This document shows, piece after piece, positions 29,353-39,430 of a DNA stretch of 39,430 nt. The translations under genes were made by a program, and so were the position numbers. Position 1 is the first letter of the stretch. Every line of letters begins with the position of its first letter. The notes under the pieces are model-generated. The model was not told where the DNA came from. It searched no databases and saw only the letters and a list, made by a program, of their open reading frames with translations. The stretch is from Hyphomicrobiales bacterium (GTDB lineage: Bacteria > Pseudomonadota > Alphaproteobacteria > Rhizobiales > Beijerinckiaceae), in the NCBI GenBank assembly GCA_003244015.1, contig QHBR01000269.1, positions 1 through 39,430 of the forward strand, in the 5' to 3' direction.

Positions 29353-29957
29353 ATGAACGATACGGCCGGTTTCAGCGATTTCACCACAAACGTTCAGATG
29401 ATCCCGTTTAGCTTTCAGGGCGAGAGCGGCATTTTCGTCCATTCGATGTATCTCGACAACGAGGCGCCAATCGTGGGCGGGCGCGAAATCCGGGGATTCC
29501 GCGGAAACAGGCGCGTCCCAAGTTTTCCCACGAGAGCAAGGTGCTTGCCGGCATGCTGCATTTTGGCTCGGTGCCCTGCGCCGCCGGCAGCATGAGCTAT
29601 AAGCACAAGGAGCTCGACTCCGGCCCGGTCCTGCGCGAACTCGTTTGCCCAAATTTCCTCATCAAGATCGTCCTGCATGTGAATGGCGGGCCACGCGTTT
29701 GCGAGCTTGTGCGCTATCGCTGGCAAGATGTTAGGCTCACGGGCGCCTGGAGCGGACCGGCGGCGCCTTAACTATTGGCCCATGCGCTGGGCAATGTCGC
29801 GAAACTTCCGGTCCTGAATGTGCTCTCCGGCACCAATTTCGTCGCCGATATGACGCTCGGCCCTTGGCGAGGTCGTGCATGATTATTTGGCGGATGGCAA
29901 CGAGGCGCCGGCGCAACACCCTTCCCTAGCGGCGGAGCCCGCGCAATGAGTGAAATG
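29353..29957 (+). pseudogene. acetoacetate decarboxylase relic, copy 1
   Basis: GFSDFTTNVQMIPFSFQGESGIFVHSMYLDNEAPIVGGREIRGF, frameshift, VLAGMLHFGSVPCAAGSMSYKHKELDSGPVLRELVCPNFLIKIVLHVNGGPRVCELVRYRWQDVRLTGAWSGPAA, stop, then LAHALGNVAKLPVLNVLSGTNFVADMTLG. Confidence 0.8.
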
Positions 29958-30075
29958 CGTCCGCCGCGCGCAAAGGCGCGCCGCGACGATATTCCGGCCA
30001 TACCATGGCCCCGCGCTCTACGATTCCGAAGCAATTAATGGATCTCCTGCAAGGCCACAGCGGGCGCGGGGAAGA

Positions 30076-31977
30076 TCAGATCGCGACCTGCCGGCCGATT
30101 TCGACGACGCTGTCGCTAGGGAGCCTGAAGAAATCGCTGACATGCACGGCGTTGCGCTCCATCGCGGCAAAGAGAGCCTCCTCCCATTTGGCTAGACCCT
30201 TCCTGTCCTCCCGGTGAACGATCGTCTCGTGGCCGACGTAATAGGTGACGTCGTCGAGATCGAGGGCGCAGCCTTGCGCCTGCGCCTGTCGTAAAAGGAC
30301 AGGAATGTCCGGCCTCTCCATGAATCCATATCGCGCCGTCGCGCGCCAGAAATTCGGCGCGACCTCACTCACAGACTGGCGCTCGGACTCTTTGACCCAG
30401 GGGATGGATTCGGTCACGACCCTAAGAACGAGAAGCTGCTCGTGCAAGGCACGATTGTGCTTGACGTGCCAGTCCATGACCGGCGGCGTGCCGCTCGAGG
30501 TCCCTGTGAGGAAAACCCCGGCGCCCGGAACGCGCGGAATCTTCCGGGATTCGACCATGCCCATGAACTCGCCGATCGGAACGAGCCGTTCGCTCACATT
30601 CCGTGTGACCGCCGTCGATCCACGATGCCAGATCAACATGACGCCATAGACGAGGCCCGCCAGAAGCAACGGAACATATCCTCCGTCGGCGACCTTCACG
30701 AGATTTGCGAGGAAGAAGCTGGCATCGACCCAGAGGAAGGCGCCGGCAATCGCTCCGCTTGCGAAGAGGCTCCATCCCCAAACCTCACGCATGGCGATGA
30801 ACAAGAGCGCCGAGGTCATAAGCATGGTCGCGGAAACAGCGATGCCGTAGGCGGCGGCCAGATTGTCGGACTTGCCGAAGAACAACGTCAGGCCAACCGT
30901 GACAATCATGAGCAGCCAGTTGACGACGCCGACATAGATCTGCCCGTAGCCTTTCTCGGACGTCTGGGTGATTTGCAGTCGTGGCAGCCAGCCGAGCTGG
31001 ATCGCCTGGCGGGTCATCGAGAATGCTCCGGTGATGATCGATTGGCTGGCGATAATCGTTGCAAGCGTTGCCAGAATGACGAAGGGAATGAGCAATGACT
31101 CGGGACACAGCCGGTAGAAGATATTGTCGGCGGTCGAAGACCCTTCGAGAACGATCGCGCTCTGACCGGCATAATTCAGGATCAGACTCGGGAAGACCAT
31201 GCCTGACCAGGCAAGCCGGATCGGCCGGGGGCCGAAATGCCCCATATCCGCATAGAGCGCCTCGGCCCCGGTCACGCACAGGAACACACCGCCCAGAACG
31301 ACAAAGCTCGCGTAACCGTTCGACAACAGATAGCGAAGCCCATAGAGGGGATTTAGGGCGGCAAACACCGCCGGATGGCGCATGACCCCCGATAGGCCGA
31401 GCATCGCGATCGACAGAAACCAAAGACCCATGATCGGGCCGAAGGCCTTGCCAATCCGCGATGTGCCGAGGGGCTGTATCGCGAAAAGCGCGACGAGAAT
31501 CGCCACCGCGGCCGGCAAGATGTAGGGCTTCAAGGCCGGCGCTGCGATGTTGAGGCCTTCGAGAGCGGAGAGAACCGAGATGGCGGGGGTAATCGCGCCA
31601 TCGCCGTAGATCAACGCGGCGCCAAACAGTCCGACGGCGACGATTGCAGGCCTTTGATGTTTCTTGATGCCGAGCAGCGACATGAGGGCGAGAATGCCGC
31701 CTTCGCCGTCATTTTCGATGCTCATCGCGAAGATCACGTATTTCACGGACGTGATGATGATCAGCGTCCACAGGATCAGCGAGAGGACGCCAAGGACGGC
31801 GCCGGGCGTCGGCATGCTGCCGGTCAGGTCGAGAACGGTCTTGAGCGTATAAAGCGGGCTCGTGCCGATGTCGCCGAAGACGATTCCGAGTGCGGACAGA
31901 CCCATCGCCGCCAGACTCGAACGAGCGCTCGGGCGAGTGGCATCAGGCTGTGGGATTTTGGGAGCGACTTGCTGCAT
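30076..31977 (-). CDS. kup: KUP/HAK/KT-family potassium transporter
   Basis: LSALGIVFGDIGTSPLYTLKTVLDLTG, LTVSVKYV-like segment, GDGAITPAISVLSALEGLN, FILATLATIIASQSIITGAFSMTRQAIQLGWLPRL. Confidence 0.95.
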   Translation of the reverse strand: MQQVAPKIPQPDATRPSARSSLAAMGLSALGIVFGDIGTSPLYTLKTVLDLTGSMPTPGAVLGVLSLILWTLIIITSVKYVIFAMSIENDGEGGILALMSLLGIKKHQRPAIVAVGLFGAALIYGDGAITPAISVLSALEGLNIAAPALKPYILPAAVAILVALFAIQPLGTSRIGKAFGPIMGLWFLSIAMLGLSGVMRHPAVFAALNPLYGLRYLLSNGYASFVVLGGVFLCVTGAEALYADMGHFGPRPIRLAWSGMVFPSLILNYAGQSAIVLEGSSTADNIFYRLCPESLLIPFVILATLATIIASQSIITGAFSMTRQAIQLGWLPRLQITQTSEKGYGQIYVGVVNWLLMIVTVGLTLFFGKSDNLAAAYGIAVSATMLMTSALLFIAMREVWGWSLFASGAIAGAFLWVDASFFLANLVKVADGGYVPLLLAGLVYGVMLIWHRGSTAVTRNVSERLVPIGEFMGMVESRKIPRVPGAGVFLTGTSSGTPPVMDWHVKHNRALHEQLLVLRVVTESIPWVKESERQSVSEVAPNFWRATARYGFMERPDIPVLLRQAQAQGCALDLDDVTYYVGHETIVHREDRKGLAKWEEALFAAMERNAVHVSDFFRLPSDSVVEIGRQVAI

Positions 31978-32051
31978 CGGTTAGCCGCACTAACTGCATG
32001 TCCTAACGCAACGCGTATATCAACAAGACTTGATTTTTCCAATCCGACAGG

Positions 32052-32398
32052 AAGGAGCTGGACCCGGCCCGGTCCTGCGCGAACTTGTCTGCCCAAATTT
32101 CCCTATCAAGATCATTCTGCATGTCGATGGCGGGCCACGCATTTGCGGACTTGTGCGCTATCGCTGGGGGGATGTTTCGCTCAAAGGGGCATCGAGCGGA
32201 CCGGCGGCGCATCAATTATTTGCCCATGCGATGGGCAATGTCGCGAAATTTCCGGTCCTGAATGTGCGCTCCGGCACGCATTTCGTCGCCGATGTGACGC
32301 TCGGCATGGGCGAGGTCGTGCATGATTATCTGGCCCGGGGCCGAGAGGGCCGGTTCAGAACCCTCCCCCGCGGCGGAGCCCGCCCAATGAACGAAATG
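32052..32398 (+). pseudogene. acetoacetate decarboxylase relic, copy 2 (5'-truncated)
   Basis: GPVLRELVCPNFPIKIILHVDGGPRICGLVRYRWGDVSLKGASSGPAAHQLFAHAMGNVAKFPVLNVRSGTHFVADVTLGMGEVVHDYLA in one frame; nucleotide-level similarity to 29607-29957. Confidence 0.8.
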
Positions 32399-32667
32399 TG
32401 TTCGCGGAAGGCAAACGCATTGGGTGATATTTCGGCTACTTGGCGCTCGGTTGCGAGGCAGTCTGCGCGGCGTTCGTTCCTTCAGGCCAATCGCGGCCGC
32501 GGAAGGGATTCCCGTCACCGGAAAAACTGGCGGCGGTTCGTCCCGCGGAGCCCGTGCAAGGCCCCCAGAGGGCGGCGATGCGGCCCCGCGCTTGATCGAT
32601 GAAGACATCTAACACCGTTGTGCTATTATACGAATGTACCCAATCATCATCTGAGGCTCGCTGCACA

Positions 32668-33800
32668 ATGTACAAGCTTGAACTTCACCATGAGAATTTG
32701 AACAACAACCGGATTATTGCAGACGCAGATCGAAGAATTGTGGAGAAAAAAGCTCGCGCATGGGAAACAGCCAGGGGCGTGACGGTTTTAGCGAAAGAGG
32801 CGGCAAATGATCAAACTGCGAAGGCAGAACCGACCATCGCAGAGTTAGAGCGGGTATTGATAGATGCACTTGAGCATCCCGGTATATTTGAATGGCACAA
32901 TTTAAAATTTAACGACGCCTATAATCAAGCCCCGCCGGAACCGCCGATTGCTCCGGATTTTCCTCCCGAACCTCAAGCATCCGAGTTCATCCCCAAAACG
33001 TCATTTTTCTGGAGAGTATGGCAAGCCGAGCGCGCGTTTCCGGCTCACCATATGGAATGGCAAATCGAGTGCGAACGCCTAAGGCAGCAAGCAGCCGTCG
33101 CTAAAGCAAGGTATTTGGCACAGCTGCAAGAGTGGCAAAAAGCCCGCGACGAACTCGGAGAAGATGCTGCGTTCCGGCAAGCATATGATAGACTTTGCGC
33201 GCGTCATTCGGCAGGAGACTCGGCGGCAATTAAGGATATTTGTGACATTATCCTGCGCAATTCAAAATATCCAGACTACTTTCCAAGCGACTGGAACCTG
33301 GATTTCGATTTGCAAACTGGAACATTATTTATCGAATTTCGCTTGCCATCGATTGCGGAGATGCCGACGTTCAAAGAGGTAAAATACGACATTTCCCGGA
33401 TGCATTTGTAGAATTTCGTCTGTTCGAAAGTTTATCGATGCCCTTTACGATTCCGTCGTTTATCAAGTCTGCGTGCGGACACTCCACGAGCTGTTCTCTA
33501 ATGATAAAATCCAAGCCCTAAAGGCAATCGTCTTTAACGGGTGGGTCAAATAAATCGATCCCGCAACGGGCCACGAAACCCAAGCCTATATTGTGACGGT
33601 GCAAGCGCTCGCCGAGCATTTCAGCAAAATTAATTTAGCCGCAGTCGATCCAAAGGCATGCTTCCGCTCGCTGAAAGGAGTTGGAAACACGCAAGTGCAG
33701 GCCATGGTGCCGTTGCAACCGTTGCTTCAACTGTACCGGACCGACCGTCGGTTCATGCCAATGTGGATGTCACCTCCCGCCGTGAACTTAATAAGCAACC
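32668..33800 (+). pseudogene. Mrr-type restriction endonuclease relic (N-terminal and middle region, catalytic domain missing)
   Basis: ORF to 33411 (...YPDYFPSDWNLDFDLQTGTLFIEFRLPSIAEMPTFKEVKYDIS), then frame +1 VRKFIDALYDSVVYQVCVRTLHELFSNDKIQALKAIVFNGWVK*, then IDPATGHETQAYIVTVQALAEHFSKINLAAVDPKACFRSLKGVGNTQVQAMVPLQPLLQLYRTDRRF. Resembles the region upstream of an Mrr_cat domain; recognised from memory. Confidence 0.7.
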
Positions 33801-33804
33801 CCAG

Positions 33805-34443
33805 CTAATGCCCCACACGGCATTTGGTACCCCGCGTGGCCTTGACCCAATCACGCGCGCGTTGCTCGGGATTGGCGTTCCGATAAATGTCGGTCACTAC
33901 CGCCGCGCTATCCGCTCCGGCTTCGAGTGCAGCTCCGGCGCGCTCCAGGGTGATACCCCCAATCCCAACGAGGGGTATCTTGCCTATTTTCTTCTTCCAT
34001 TCCGTAATGCGCGAAAGACCCTGCGGCGCGAAGGCCATGGCTTTCAGGATCGTGGGATAGACCGGCCCAAGCGCGATATAATCCGGGCTTGTAGCGAGAG
34101 CACGCGATAGCTCGGCTTCGTCATGCGTCGAGACGCCAAACCTCACCCCAGCTCGGCGGATCGCGGACAAATCCGCCGTCGCGAGATCGCCCTGGCCGAG
34201 ATGGATGAAATCGCAGCCGGCATCGATTGCTTGTTGCCAATAATCGTTGACGACGAGTTTTGCGCCGTAGCGCTCGCAACGCGCCTTGGCCTCCTTGATC
34301 TCCGCGCGGATCTTTGCGTCAGGTTGATTTTTGATCCGCAGTTGCACGAGCCTGACGCCGCAAGGCAAAAGCCGCGCGACCCAGGCCGCGCTGTCGACGA
34401 TCAAATAGAAAGGATCAAGCACGCGCAAGATCGCTGAAAGCAC
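33805..34443 (-). CDS. thiE: thiamine phosphate synthase
   Basis: [76 protein letters not shown]. Confidence 0.93.
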   Translation of the reverse strand: MLSAILRVLDPFYLIVDSAAWVARLLPCGVRLVQLRIKNQPDAKIRAEIKEAKARCERYGAKLVVNDYWQQAIDAGCDFIHLGQGDLATADLSAIRRAGVRFGVSTHDEAELSRALATSPDYIALGPVYPTILKAMAFAPQGLSRITEWKKKIGKIPLVGIGGITLERAGAALEAGADSAAVVTDIYRNANPEQRARDWVKATRGTKCRVGH

Positions 34444-35227
34444 GTCCGATCACTGGCGTGGATGGTGCGGCCATGTCCCGCTCGTGCATCAAACCGGCGC
34501 GATAGCCAAGCCGCCCGCCCTCGACCGCAAGCGCGAAGGCGCGGGCCATTCTTGCGGGATCGGCGGCTCTGGCAATCGCCGTGTTCGAGAGGACTGCGTC
34601 AAAACCCATTTCCATCGCCGCCGCCGCATGCGAGGGCGCGCCAATCCCGGCATCGACGATCAGCGGCACATTTGGAAAATGCGCACGTAGCGATTTTAGC
34701 GCATAGGGATTGTTGAGCCCGCGCCCCGAGCCGATGGGCGAGCCCCAGGGCATCAAAACTTCGCAGCCCGCGCCGAGGAGCTTTTCGGCCGCGACAAGAT
34801 CCTCGGTGGTATAAGGAAAAACTTGAAACCCTTCGCGAGTGAGCGTTGCCGCCGCCGCGACGAGACCGAAGACATCGGGCTGCAAACTGTCATCCTCGCC
34901 GATGACTTCGAGCTTGATCCATGGCGTGTCGAAAACCTCGCGCGCCATCTCCGCGGTGGTCACGGCTTCCTTCACGCTGCGGCACCCGGCGGTATTGGGC
35001 AAAACCCGGACGCCAAGTTCGCGGATCAGCGCCCAAAAACGTTCGCCCGCCCGGCTGCCGCCGGACTCGCGCCTTAGCGATACCGTGACGACCTCCACTT
35101 TCGCCGCTGCAATCACGCGAGAGAGAATCGCGGGCGAGGGAAATTGCGCGGTCCCGGCAAGAAGCCGCGAGGAGAATTCGACGCCGTAGAGTTTGAGACC
35201 GTCCGCACCCATATCTGCCACGCCCAT
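34415..35227 (-). CDS. thiG: thiazole synthase
   Basis: [37 protein letters not shown]-type segment, [54 protein letters not shown]. Confidence 0.96.
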   Translation of the reverse strand: MGVADMGADGLKLYGVEFSSRLLAGTAQFPSPAILSRVIAAAKVEVVTVSLRRESGGSRAGERFWALIRELGVRVLPNTAGCRSVKEAVTTAEMAREVFDTPWIKLEVIGEDDSLQPDVFGLVAAAATLTREGFQVFPYTTEDLVAAEKLLGAGCEVLMPWGSPIGSGRGLNNPYALKSLRAHFPNVPLIVDAGIGAPSHAAAAMEMGFDAVLSNTAIARAADPARMARAFALAVEGGRLGYRAGLMHERDMAAPSTPVIGRAFSDLARA

Positions 35228-35228
35228 G

Positions 35229-35426
35229 TCAGCCTCCTTGGCGCGGCACCAGAATCTCGACCGCGTCGCCCTCTTTCAGTGGTGTCTTGCCGCGATCGGT
35301 CTTGCGGACGAAATTCTGATTGAGCGCGGTCGCGATGGCGCCGTCCTGGTAATCGAGTTCGCGCAACAGCGCGGCAAGCGTTGCCGCCGCGACGTCAAGC
35401 ACTTTGCCGTTGACGTGGATGCGCAT
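35229..35426 (-). CDS. thiS: sulfur carrier protein ThiS
   Basis: [65 protein letters not shown], ending in GG. Confidence 0.95.
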   Translation of the reverse strand: MRIHVNGKVLDVAAATLAALLRELDYQDGAIATALNQNFVRKTDRGKTPLKEGDAVEILVPRQGG

Positions 35427-36417
35427 CCATGACCTCCGGAAAATAGGCGTCTTCGAGCACGGTTTGCACGGCCCGCCGGGCGAGCGCGGGCGCCAGCAAA
35501 AAGCCATGCCGGTAAAGGCCGTTGACATAGATCTTGCACCCATCGCGGCGGATTCTTGGCAGATTGTCGGGAAACGCCGGCCGCACGCCCGCTCCCGTCT
35601 CGACGATTTCCGCCTCGGCCAATGCCGGATGCAGGCAATAGGCGGCGCCAAGCAATTCCAACATGGCACGCGCGGTGATCCGGCCTGCCGCCTCGTTTTC
35701 GATCATCGTCGCGCCAATCATAAACCGCCCATCGCCGCGCGGCACGACAAAGACCGGATAGCGCGGATGCAGGAGCCGCACTGGCCGCGTCAGCGCGATC
35801 TCGCGGGTAGAGAGAACCAGCATTTCGCCCTTGACGCCGCGCAAATCGGGCAGGGCGTCTTGTGCCGCGAGGCCGCGGCAATCGATTGTCCAATCGGCAC
35901 GTTCCGGTGCTTGCGTCGCATCCACGCCATAGCGCAGCGCGACATTGCCGAAACTCGAAAGGCGGGCTGCGAGAGCTGCCATCGCCGCGCGGGGATCGAG
36001 ATGCGCTTCGGATGGAAAAAACAGCGCTTCCTCGAAGCGCCCTGCAAGATCGGGTTCGAGCGCCGCGATCCGCCTCGCATCGATGTATTCATATCCGCTG
36101 GTGCGGCGGGCAAATTGGGAAAGCTCGGGTCTATCCCGCGCGGGCGCGGCGACCAGCGTTCCTCGACGCGCCGCGACGGGCACGGTTGCGGTCCAGAATT
36201 CGAGCGATTCGAGGCCGAGTTCGAAAACAAGTTTTTCCGCGCTTTCGGCTTCGCACCAAGGCGCCAGCATGCCGCCCGCGAGATAGGAACAGCCAAGGCC
36301 CGGACCCTCGCGGCATTCGATGAGCTCGACATCGCAACCCGCGCGGGCGAAATCGAATGCGATGGTCAAGCCCACGATGCCCGCGCCCAATATTCGAATG
36401 CGCACGACCTTACCCAT
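35395..36417 (-). CDS. thiO: glycine oxidase ThiO
   Basis: IRILGAGIVGLTIAFDFARAGCDVELIE (FAD-binding), GCSYLAGGMLAPWCEAE, VFVVPRGDGRFMIGATMIENE, GLYRHGFLLAPALA. Confidence 0.92.
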   Translation of the reverse strand: MGKVVRIRILGAGIVGLTIAFDFARAGCDVELIECREGPGLGCSYLAGGMLAPWCEAESAEKLVFELGLESLEFWTATVPVAARRGTLVAAPARDRPELSQFARRTSGYEYIDARRIAALEPDLAGRFEEALFFPSEAHLDPRAAMAALAARLSSFGNVALRYGVDATQAPERADWTIDCRGLAAQDALPDLRGVKGEMLVLSTREIALTRPVRLLHPRYPVFVVPRGDGRFMIGATMIENEAAGRITARAMLELLGAAYCLHPALAEAEIVETGAGVRPAFPDNLPRIRRDGCKIYVNGLYRHGFLLAPALARRAVQTVLEDAYFPEVMDAHPRQRQSA

Positions 36418-36483
36418 CTGCGTCTCGCCGAGGCCAGGCAAAACAGATGCGAACGGACAGGTTTTTGTAAGGAAACATCACGT

Positions 36484-36586
36484 GACCATCCCTACGCCAG
36501 TACGAGCTGGATCAGGTTCGAAGGGTCGCGGGGCCGCTTTTAAAAGCGCCGCCCGCCTCTCAGCCCCCTGCCGGGGATCCCCTAGG
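36484..36586 (-). ncRNA. TPP riboswitch (THI element) upstream of thiO
   Basis: Minus strand reads CCTAGGGGATCCCCGGCAGGGGGCTGAGAGG...ACCCTTCGAACCTGATCCAGCTCGTACTGGCGTAGGGATGGTCACG, with the conserved CTGAGA and ACCCTT-GAACCTGAT-CTGG...GCGTAGGGA boxes. Confidence 0.95.
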
Positions 36587-36727
36587 TTTTCGCTTGCTTA
36601 ATTAGGCCCGCGGGCGGTCTGCGTCAAGGCGCTTGGATGTCCGCCTGTAGCGGAAGGCGCGGGCTTCCCTTGCGTTTCGATCCCGGCTATGGGAACGCAA
36701 CGCGCACTTCCTTCGACCGGGACAACC

Positions 36728-37177
36728 ATGAAAGCCGTCCACGTCCTGAATGGGCCGAACCTCAATCTCCTCGGCACACGGGAACCGGAAACCTATGGCC
36801 ATGCGACTCTCGCGGAAATCGAGGCCCGGCTTTGCGCGCGCTGCAACCCGCGCGGGATCGCTTTGCATTTTCGCCAATCGAACCACGAAGGCGACCTCGT
36901 AACCTGGGTGCAGGAAGCTGGCCGCGCCGGCGAGCCAGTGATCTTGAATGCCGGGGCCTTTTCGCATACGTCGATCGCGCTTTACGATGCGATCAAGGCA
37001 GCGAGTGCGCAAGTCATCGAGGTGCATCTTTCGAACATTCACGCCAGGGAAGACTTTCGCCGCCGCTCGATGATCTCCCCCGTCGCGCGGGGCGTGATTC
37101 TGGGGTTTGGCGCCTTCTCCTACGATCTCGCGCTCGAAGCATTTCTTGCCCGGGCCGAAGCGGCAGGCAAACCTTGA
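36728..37177 (+). CDS. aroQ: type II 3-dehydroquinate dehydratase
   Basis: VLNGPNLNLLGTREPETYGHATLAEIE, FRQSNHEGDLVTWVQEA, ILNAGAFSHTSIALYDAI, EVHLSNIHAREDFRRRSMISPVARGVILGFG. Confidence 0.96.
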   Translation: MKAVHVLNGPNLNLLGTREPETYGHATLAEIEARLCARCNPRGIALHFRQSNHEGDLVTWVQEAGRAGEPVILNAGAFSHTSIALYDAIKAASAQVIEVHLSNIHAREDFRRRSMISPVARGVILGFGAFSYDLALEAFLARAEAAGKP

Positions 37178-37274
37178 CCAGCTATCTCGTCAAGCAATTC
37201 ATGAAATCAGTTAGTCTTGATTCTGTGCTGCACAGAAACATCCCGGGCAACGGCGTAAACGAGAGTAGAAAAAG

Positions 37275-37748
37275 ATGAAATATCCGGAGCCAAAACCGGA
37301 CGGAGGCCCGGCGGCGACCGCAATCGACACGGAATTGGTCGAGATCCTGGCACAGCTCGTAACCCGTCTCGGGCTTTCCGAGATTGAAGTCGCGAAGGGC
37401 GAATTCAAAATCCGCGTCGCGCGGCAGGTTTCCGCCGCTAATATCCAGCCAGCCGTGACCTCGCCGCAGCCCGCCACGCCGGGCGCGGCGGGCACCGCGG
37501 CTCCGGCCGACGGTCCGGGCACGGTAAAGTCGCCGATGGTCGGAACCGTTTACTTGCGTTCCTCGGCGGACGCCGCCCCGTTTGTCGAGGTCGGCGCGCA
37601 GGTGAAGACAGGCGACAAGGTTCTTCTTGTCGAGGCGATGAAAACCTTCAACGAGATCCTCGCTCCCCGCGCCGGCACGGTGACGGGCATTCTGGTCGAG
37701 GACGGTCAGCCCGTCGAGTATGGCCAACCGCTGCTCGTGATCGAATAA
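37275..37748 (+). CDS. accB: acetyl-CoA carboxylase biotin carboxyl carrier protein
   Basis: C-terminal biotinyl domain [74 protein letters not shown]. Confidence 0.96.
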   Translation: MKYPEPKPDGGPAATAIDTELVEILAQLVTRLGLSEIEVAKGEFKIRVARQVSAANIQPAVTSPQPATPGAAGTAAPADGPGTVKSPMVGTVYLRSSADAAPFVEVGAQVKTGDKVLLVEAMKTFNEILAPRAGTVTGILVEDGQPVEYGQPLLVIE

Positions 37749-37771
37749 GGCCGCGTAGCCGGTGGACCGAC

Positions 37772-39133
37772 ATGTTCGAAAAGATTCTGATCGCCAATCG
37801 CGGCGAAATCGCCTTACGGATTTTGCGCGCGGCCAAGGAGCTCGGCATCGCGACCGTGGCGGTCCATTCGACGGCCGACGCCCATGCGATGCACGTGAAA
37901 CTCGCCGACGAATCGGTTTGCATCGGGCCGCCGCCCGCGCGCGATTCCTATCTCAACGTCCCAGCACTTCTCGGGGCTTGCGAAATCACCGGCGCCGAAG
38001 CCCTGCATCCGGGCTATGGATTTCTCGCCGAGAACGCGAGGTTCGCGGAGATTCTCGCCGACCATCACATCGTTTTCATCGGCCCCAAGACGGAGCATAT
38101 CAGGCTCATGGGCGATAAGATCGCGGCCAGAACGACGGCTATCCGGCTCGGCATTCCCTGCGTGCCTGGCTCGCCCGGCGCGGTCACCGGCGATAAGGAG
38201 GCGGCGGCGATCGCCGTGGCGCTTGGTTTTCCGCTCCTCGTAAAGGCGGCGGCGGGCGGCGGCGGACGCGGAATGAAAGTCGCCCGCACCGCGAACGATC
38301 TTCCGGTCGCGCTCGAAATGGCGCGGATCGAGGCCAAGGCGGCTTTCGGCGACGACACGGTCTATCTCGAAAAGCTTCTCGAAAAGCCGCGCCATATCGA
38401 AATCCAGGTTCTTGGCGATGGCCACGGCAAGGCTGTTCATCTTGGCGAACGCGATTGCTCGTTGCAGCGCCGGAATCAGAAAGTCTGGGAGGAAAGCCCC
38501 TCCTCCGCCCTCAACGCGTCGCAGCGCCTAGAAATCGGCGAAATTTGTGCAAGCGCGATGCGTGAACTCGGTTATGCCAGCGCCGGCACCATCGAGTTTC
38601 TCTACGAAAATGGCAAATTTTATTTCATCGAGATGAATACAAGGATCCAGGTCGAGCATCCGGTAACCGAAATGATCACCGGGGTCGATCTCGTCAACGA
38701 GCAGATAAGAATTGCCGCGGGCTCCCCCTTGACGTTGACCCAGACAGAAGTCGTCTTTCAGGGACATGCGATCGAATGCCGGATCAATGCCGAGCATTCC
38801 GCAACCTTCCGGCCCTCGCCGGGCAAGATCGCCTATTACCATCCGCCAGGCGGCCTTGGCGTGCGGGTCGATAGCGCGGTATATGCCGGGTACACGATTC
38901 CGCCAAACTACGATTCGCTTGTCGGCAAGCTCATCGTGCATGGGCGCAACCGCAACGAGGCGCTGATGCGGCTTCGCCGCGCGCTCGATGAATTCATTAT
39001 CGACGGCATCGATACGACAATTCCCCTGTTTCAAACATTGGTGCGCAATGCCGATATCCAAAATGGGCTCTACGACATCCATTGGCTGGAGAGGTTTCTT
39101 GCGCTGGGCGGGATGGACGAGGAATCCGCGTAA
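37772..39133 (+). CDS. accC: acetyl-CoA carboxylase biotin carboxylase subunit
   Basis: [60 protein letters not shown]. Confidence 0.97.
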   Translation: MFEKILIANRGEIALRILRAAKELGIATVAVHSTADAHAMHVKLADESVCIGPPPARDSYLNVPALLGACEITGAEALHPGYGFLAENARFAEILADHHIVFIGPKTEHIRLMGDKIAARTTAIRLGIPCVPGSPGAVTGDKEAAAIAVALGFPLLVKAAAGGGGRGMKVARTANDLPVALEMARIEAKAAFGDDTVYLEKLLEKPRHIEIQVLGDGHGKAVHLGERDCSLQRRNQKVWEESPSSALNASQRLEIGEICASAMRELGYASAGTIEFLYENGKFYFIEMNTRIQVEHPVTEMITGVDLVNEQIRIAAGSPLTLTQTEVVFQGHAIECRINAEHSATFRPSPGKIAYYHPPGGLGVRVDSAVYAGYTIPPNYDSLVGKLIVHGRNRNEALMRLRRALDEFIIDGIDTTIPLFQTLVRNADIQNGLYDIHWLERFLALGGMDEESA

Positions 39134-39200
39134 TGTCTCGGCCGGAACTGCCGCGGCCGTAAGGACGCGCGTGGCTATGTCCCGGCCGAGACATTACGCG
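39127..39200. repeat. 19-bp perfect inverted repeat (36-bp spacer) overlapping the accC stop codon
   Basis: CGCGTAATGTCTCGGCCGG (39127-39145) and its exact complement CCGGCCGAGACATTACGCG (39182-39200). Confidence 0.9.
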
Positions 39201-39232
39201 ATATAACAGACGCTGCGCAGGATAACACAGAA

Positions 39233-39306
39233 TGGAGCGGGTGGAGGGAATCGAACCCTCGTATTCAGCTTGGAAGGCTGCTGCTCTACCATTGAGCTAC
39301 ACCCGC
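39233..39306 (-). tRNA. tRNA-Gly (anticodon TCC), CCA encoded
   Basis: Minus strand GCGGGTGTAGCTCAATGGTAGAGCAGCAGCCTTCCAAGCTGAATACGAGGGTTCGATTCCCTCCACCCGCTCCA. Confidence 0.96.
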
Positions 39307-39430
39307 ATGCTGTCTCATATCTACCGCATAGCTTTGTTTTTCCTTGCATTCTCGCTCGACGCTTTGTACATTGCGTCTCATAATGCCTCCCTGCAAAACG
39401 TCTCACAGAGTGCCAAAAAAAGTGCCAAGA

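Noticed and set aside
36480-36492. Second CACGTG-containing parS-like site
   Set aside because: ATCACGTGAC lacks the flanking GTTT/AAAC arms and is adjacent to the TPP riboswitch; not a parS match.
35404-36543. 379-aa plus-strand ORF opposite thiO and the riboswitch
   Set aside because: Antisense to a clear thiO and TPP riboswitch; no recognisable domain.
39194-39406. 70-aa minus-strand ORF
   Set aside because: It overlaps tRNA-Gly; the CGCSSMVEQQPSKLNTRVRFPPPAPF string is a well-known mistranslation of a tRNA.
1-39430. CRISPR array
   Set aside because: No regularly spaced direct repeats with unique spacers were seen.

Overview
This 39.4 kb window is high-GC bacterial chromosome. Gene content and order suggest an alphaproteobacterium, possibly near Beijerinckiaceae/Rhizobiales; the taxonomy is inference. 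Most of it is housekeeping: hisI, folE, an Fe-S scaffold gene, yidD, rlmB, tRNA-Tyr, pcm, a divergent alkA(Ada-AlkA)/ogt pair, tsf-rpsB, glcD, aqpZ, an MltB-type transglycosylase, kup, a TPP-riboswitch-controlled thiO-thiS-thiG-thiE operon, aroQ-accB-accC and tRNA-Gly. Accessory content includes a bufferin-type operon (BufA2 precursor, DUF692/BufB, DUF2063/BufC) whose bufB reading frame is broken, and a three-gene polysaccharide cassette (flippase, polymerase-like protein, glycosyltransferase). There are also several decayed genes: remnants of IS3, IS110 and ISNCY transposases, two acetoacetate decarboxylase relics flanking kup, an Mrr-type restriction endonuclease relic, and a scarred segment after tRNA-Tyr. 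The most striking non-coding signal is a 50-bp perfect palindrome (21072-21121) centred on GTTTCACGTGAAAC, the core of the ParB-binding parS consensus. Several short exact tandem duplications (54, 10 and 18 bp) point to replication slippage; the 10-bp one frameshifts a TPR protein gene. I did not find clear evidence for an entirely new multi-gene system. The best leads are the palindromic parS-like site, the frameshifted bufferin operon, and a secreted protein with a repeated two-cysteine module.
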